Assembly: GCA_937896205.1 (NCBI GenBank)
Contig: CALBNA010000338.1
Span: 1 to 8,154, forward strand
Source: an uncultured Campylobacter sp.
Lineage (GTDB): Bacteria; Campylobacterota; Campylobacteria; Campylobacterales; Campylobacteraceae
Length of the DNA: 8,154 nucleotides
Direction: 5' to 3'
The notes below the pieces were generated by a model. That model was not told the origin of the DNA and searched no databases. It worked only from the letters and a program-made list of their open reading frames with translations. Shown here piece by piece: positions 6,164 to 8,154 of the stretch. Position numbers and translations under genes: made by a program. Position 1 is the stretch's first letter; each line of letters starts with the position of its first letter.

Positions 6164-6873
6164 TGAGCAATTACCGGGATCTTATGTTTGAAAACCAGCT
6201 CGAAGCAGCCGAAAAGTTGCTCGAAATTTTGCCCAAAAAAGAGCTGGTCGCGGGCGAGTATCTGATGATATGCAGCTCTATAGACTCGGTCATCATGGTC
6301 GATAGCATAGCTCGCGGGCTAAATTTGAGCTATGAGATGTTGTTTTGTGAACGTATTCTTGCGCCGAATAACCCGGAGTGTGAGATCGCGATGGTTAGCG
6401 AAAAGGATGACGTGGTGCTAAACGACGAGCTTATTAAGAGCTTTGGCATTAGTTACGACTTCGTTTACGGCGAGGCCGACCGTAAGTACGACGAAAAAAT
6501 CCTAAAAAACGTATATAAATTTAGAAAAGGAAATTTAATCGGCGATCTAAAGGATAGAAATATCCTGCTCGTCGATGAGGGCTGCGAGACGGGTCTTACA
6601 GCGCTAACCTGCCTAAAAACGCTCATGCGCGAGCGAGTAAAATCAGTCACCTACGCCACGCCGCTCATCGCTACCGACGTCGCCGCAGCTATCGCGCCGC
6701 TGGTGGATGAAATTTACGCCGTGCATAAGATCGCAAATTTTATCGAAGTGGATTTTTACTACAAAAACAAAATCGAACCAAAACCCGAAACCGTGCTTTC
6801 CATATTAGAGGAGAGTCCGTTTTATATACCATTACAAAAACAAGGAGATATCAGGACATGCAGTATTCAATAG
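6163..6873 (+). CDS. Diverged phosphoribosyltransferase-like protein (COG1926 type)
   Basis: This 236-residue cytosolic protein has the type I phosphoribosyltransferase (PRTase) fold. The PRPP-binding loop is [16 protein letters not shown] (133-148), with D138, E139, T143 and G144. The match to COG1926 proteins is wider: [14 protein letters not shown] (67-80) parallels their 'aPGNPExAxGAvxE', and VVLND (84-88) follows as expected. Two departures stand out. The usual PRGGVPVA pyrophosphate-loop segment is replaced by [10 protein letters not shown] (37-46), and the acidic pair is DE rather than DD. It may bind PRPP or a nucleotide without full activity, or use an unusual substrate. The start overlaps the lptD stop by one base with AAGG (6153-6156) six bases upstream. 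Its end overlaps pnp by 16 bases, so the two are coupled. Co-transcription with purD, which uses a PRPP-derived substrate, is suggestive only. Confidence 0.8.
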   Translation: MSNYRDLMFENQLEAAEKLLEILPKKELVAGEYLMICSSIDSVIMVDSIARGLNLSYEMLFCERILAPNNPECEIAMVSEKDDVVLNDELIKSFGISYDFVYGEADRKYDEKILKNVYKFRKGNLIGDLKDRNILLVDEGCETGLTALTCLKTLMRERVKSVTYATPLIATDVAAAIAPLVDEIYAVHKIANFIEVDFYYKNKIEPKPETVLSILEESPFYIPLQKQGDIRTCSIQ

Positions 6874-8154
6874 AAGTCAATAATCAAGTCGAAATTTACG
6901 ATATAAACAAGGTCGCCAAGCAAGCTAGCGGCGCGGTGCTTTTGCGCGTAAAAAATACCGTCGTTTTGGCCACCGTCGCTCGCGAGGATACGCAAGTTAC
7001 CGAGGATTTTTTACCGCTAACAGTGCAATACATCGAAAAAACGTACGCAGCGGGTAGAATTCCCGGCGGCTACGTAAAAAGAGAAACCAAGCCGGGGGAT
7101 TTTGAGACGCTAACTTCGCGTATCATCGACCGTTCGCTTCGTCCGCTCTTTCCAAAAGGCTACGCCTATCCGACGCAAATCGTCGTGATGGTGCTATCCT
7201 GCGACCCCGAGGTTGATCTGCAAGTCGTCGCTCTAAATGCAGCCTCAGTCGCGCTTTATCTTAGTGACATCCCCGTAAATGCGCCTGTTTGCGGCGTACG
7301 CGTGGGATATATAGATAACAAATTCGTGATAAACCCTAGCAACTCCGAGCTAAAAACTTCCGCACTCGATCTTTACGTAGCAGGCGTTAAAGATGAGCTT
7401 TTGATGATCGAGATGAGAAGTATCGCTACCGAAAAAGACGAGATAGTGCCTATCGCGCTAGATCCTATGATGGATCCAAATTTAGGCGGCGGCATGATAG
7501 CGATGCAGGACATGAACGAATTTAGCGAAGATCTCATCGTGGAGGCGATCGCAGAAGCTGGCAAAGCAATACTTCGCGCCTCAAACGCTTATGAAGAGGC
7601 ATTTAGCCAGCATAAAAAAGAAGACGCACAGCTCGAGTTAAAACCCGAGATTGAAAACGAGAGCGTTGCCGTTTATCTAAACGAATTTTATAAAAATGAC
7701 GTAAAAGCTGCGATAAATCAGATGGCTAAAAGCGAGCGCGCTAGCGAACTAACCAAGATCGCTAAGCAAATTTTGACCGACGAAGTAGCTCAAAAAGAGG
7801 GCTGGGACGAGGAGGTCGTCTCTAACGTCCTGGCTAAATTTAAGAAAAAAATCGTCCGCGAGCAGATCATAAACGAGGGCGTTCGCGCCGATGGCAGAGG
7901 GCTTAAAGAGGTTCGCCCGATCAGTATCGAGACCAATATCCTGCCAAATGCTCACGGTAGCTGCCTCTTTACCCGCGGCCAGACGCAAGCTCTAGTAGTA
8001 GCGACTCTAGGTACCGACGGCGACGCGCAGATGTATGATATGCTAACGGAAAAAGGCGCCGTGACGGATAAATTTATGTTTAACTACAACTTCCCGGGCT
8101 TTAGCGTCGGCGAGGCTAGCCCGCTAAAGGCTCCGGGCAGACGTGAGCTAGGAC
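6858..8154 (+). CDS. pnp: Polyribonucleotide nucleotidyltransferase (PNPase), 3' end outside window
   Basis: PNPase is a trimeric phosphorolytic 3'-to-5' exoribonuclease of RNA decay and quality control. About 432 of roughly 720 residues are present. The first RNase PH domain carries the signature [35 protein letters not shown] (from ~71). An all-helical linker follows (~222-335), and the second RNase PH domain begins at GVRADGRGL (~341) with [10 protein letters not shown] and [12 protein letters not shown]. The KH and S1 domains would lie beyond the window. Residues ~188-218 form an extra loop rich in Met, Asp and Gly compared with E. coli PNPase, inserted between the first RNase PH domain and the helical linker. 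The ATG at 6858 lies inside the preceding gene, 10 bases after AAGGAG (6842-6847). No separate promoter is evident, and the pnp-rpsO pairing common in other bacteria is not present upstream. Confidence 0.96.
   Translation, partial: MQYSIEVNNQVEIYDINKVAKQASGAVLLRVKNTVVLATVAREDTQVTEDFLPLTVQYIEKTYAAGRIPGGYVKRETKPGDFETLTSRIIDRSLRPLFPKGYAYPTQIVVMVLSCDPEVDLQVVALNAASVALYLSDIPVNAPVCGVRVGYIDNKFVINPSNSELKTSALDLYVAGVKDELLMIEMRSIATEKDEIVPIALDPMMDPNLGGGMIAMQDMNEFSEDLIVEAIAEAGKAILRASNAYEEAFSQHKKEDAQLELKPEIENESVAVYLNEFYKNDVKAAINQMAKSERASELTKIAKQILTDEVAQKEGWDEEVVSNVLAKFKKKIVREQIINEGVRADGRGLKEVRPISIETNILPNAHGSCLFTRGQTQALVVATLGTDGDAQMYDMLTEKGAVTDKFMFNYNFPGFSVGEASPLKAPGRRELG

Noticed and set aside
2990..8120. 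Repeated GCTAGC hexamers in several genes
   Set aside because: Most fall in frame as Ala-Ser (GCT AGC) or similar preferred codons, so codon habit explains them without a separate signal.

Overview
The window looks like chromosomal DNA from a Campylobacter of the higher-GC human oral type (C. showae, C. rectus, C. curvus or C. concisus-like). The grounds are the gene content, the recognisably campylobacterial protein sequences, the tightly overlapping genes and a striking excess of the hexamer AAATTT. The genus is fairly secure; the species is a guess.

Layout. All genes are on the + strand. Positions 1 to about 450 are AT-rich (about 31% GC by hand count) and look foreign: the tail of an unrecognised gene (3-191), then the first ~85 codons of a 383-residue protein (201-1352). 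That protein appears chimeric. Its N-terminus resembles a phage-type permuted papain-like domain. The rest has host-like composition and carries two diverged copies of a 48-residue module separated by a ~175-residue charged, low-complexity linker. After an 82-base gap comes hemD (uroporphyrinogen-III synthase, 1435-2067), which contains a perfect 20-base palindrome.

A consensus TATAAT box lies 13 bases after hemD and is followed by a ~200-base leader that can fold into a multi-branched RNA. It sits directly upstream of purD, where Campylobacterota are known to carry the conserved purD RNA motif. From purD on, every gene overlaps the next: purD (purine synthesis), an RDD membrane protein, lptD (LPS insertion into the outer membrane), a diverged COG1926-type phosphoribosyltransferase-like protein, and pnp (polynucleotide phosphorylase, cut by the window end). 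One message from the purD promoter probably carries all five.

How they fit together. hemD and the purD-to-pnp string are conserved housekeeping genes for haem, purines, outer-membrane assembly and RNA turnover. The accessory signal is at the left edge, where AT-rich DNA has apparently fused in frame to a resident coding sequence. The purD leader is the best candidate for an RNA regulatory element. I found no CRISPR array, tRNA, rRNA, insertion sequence or clear intrinsic terminator.
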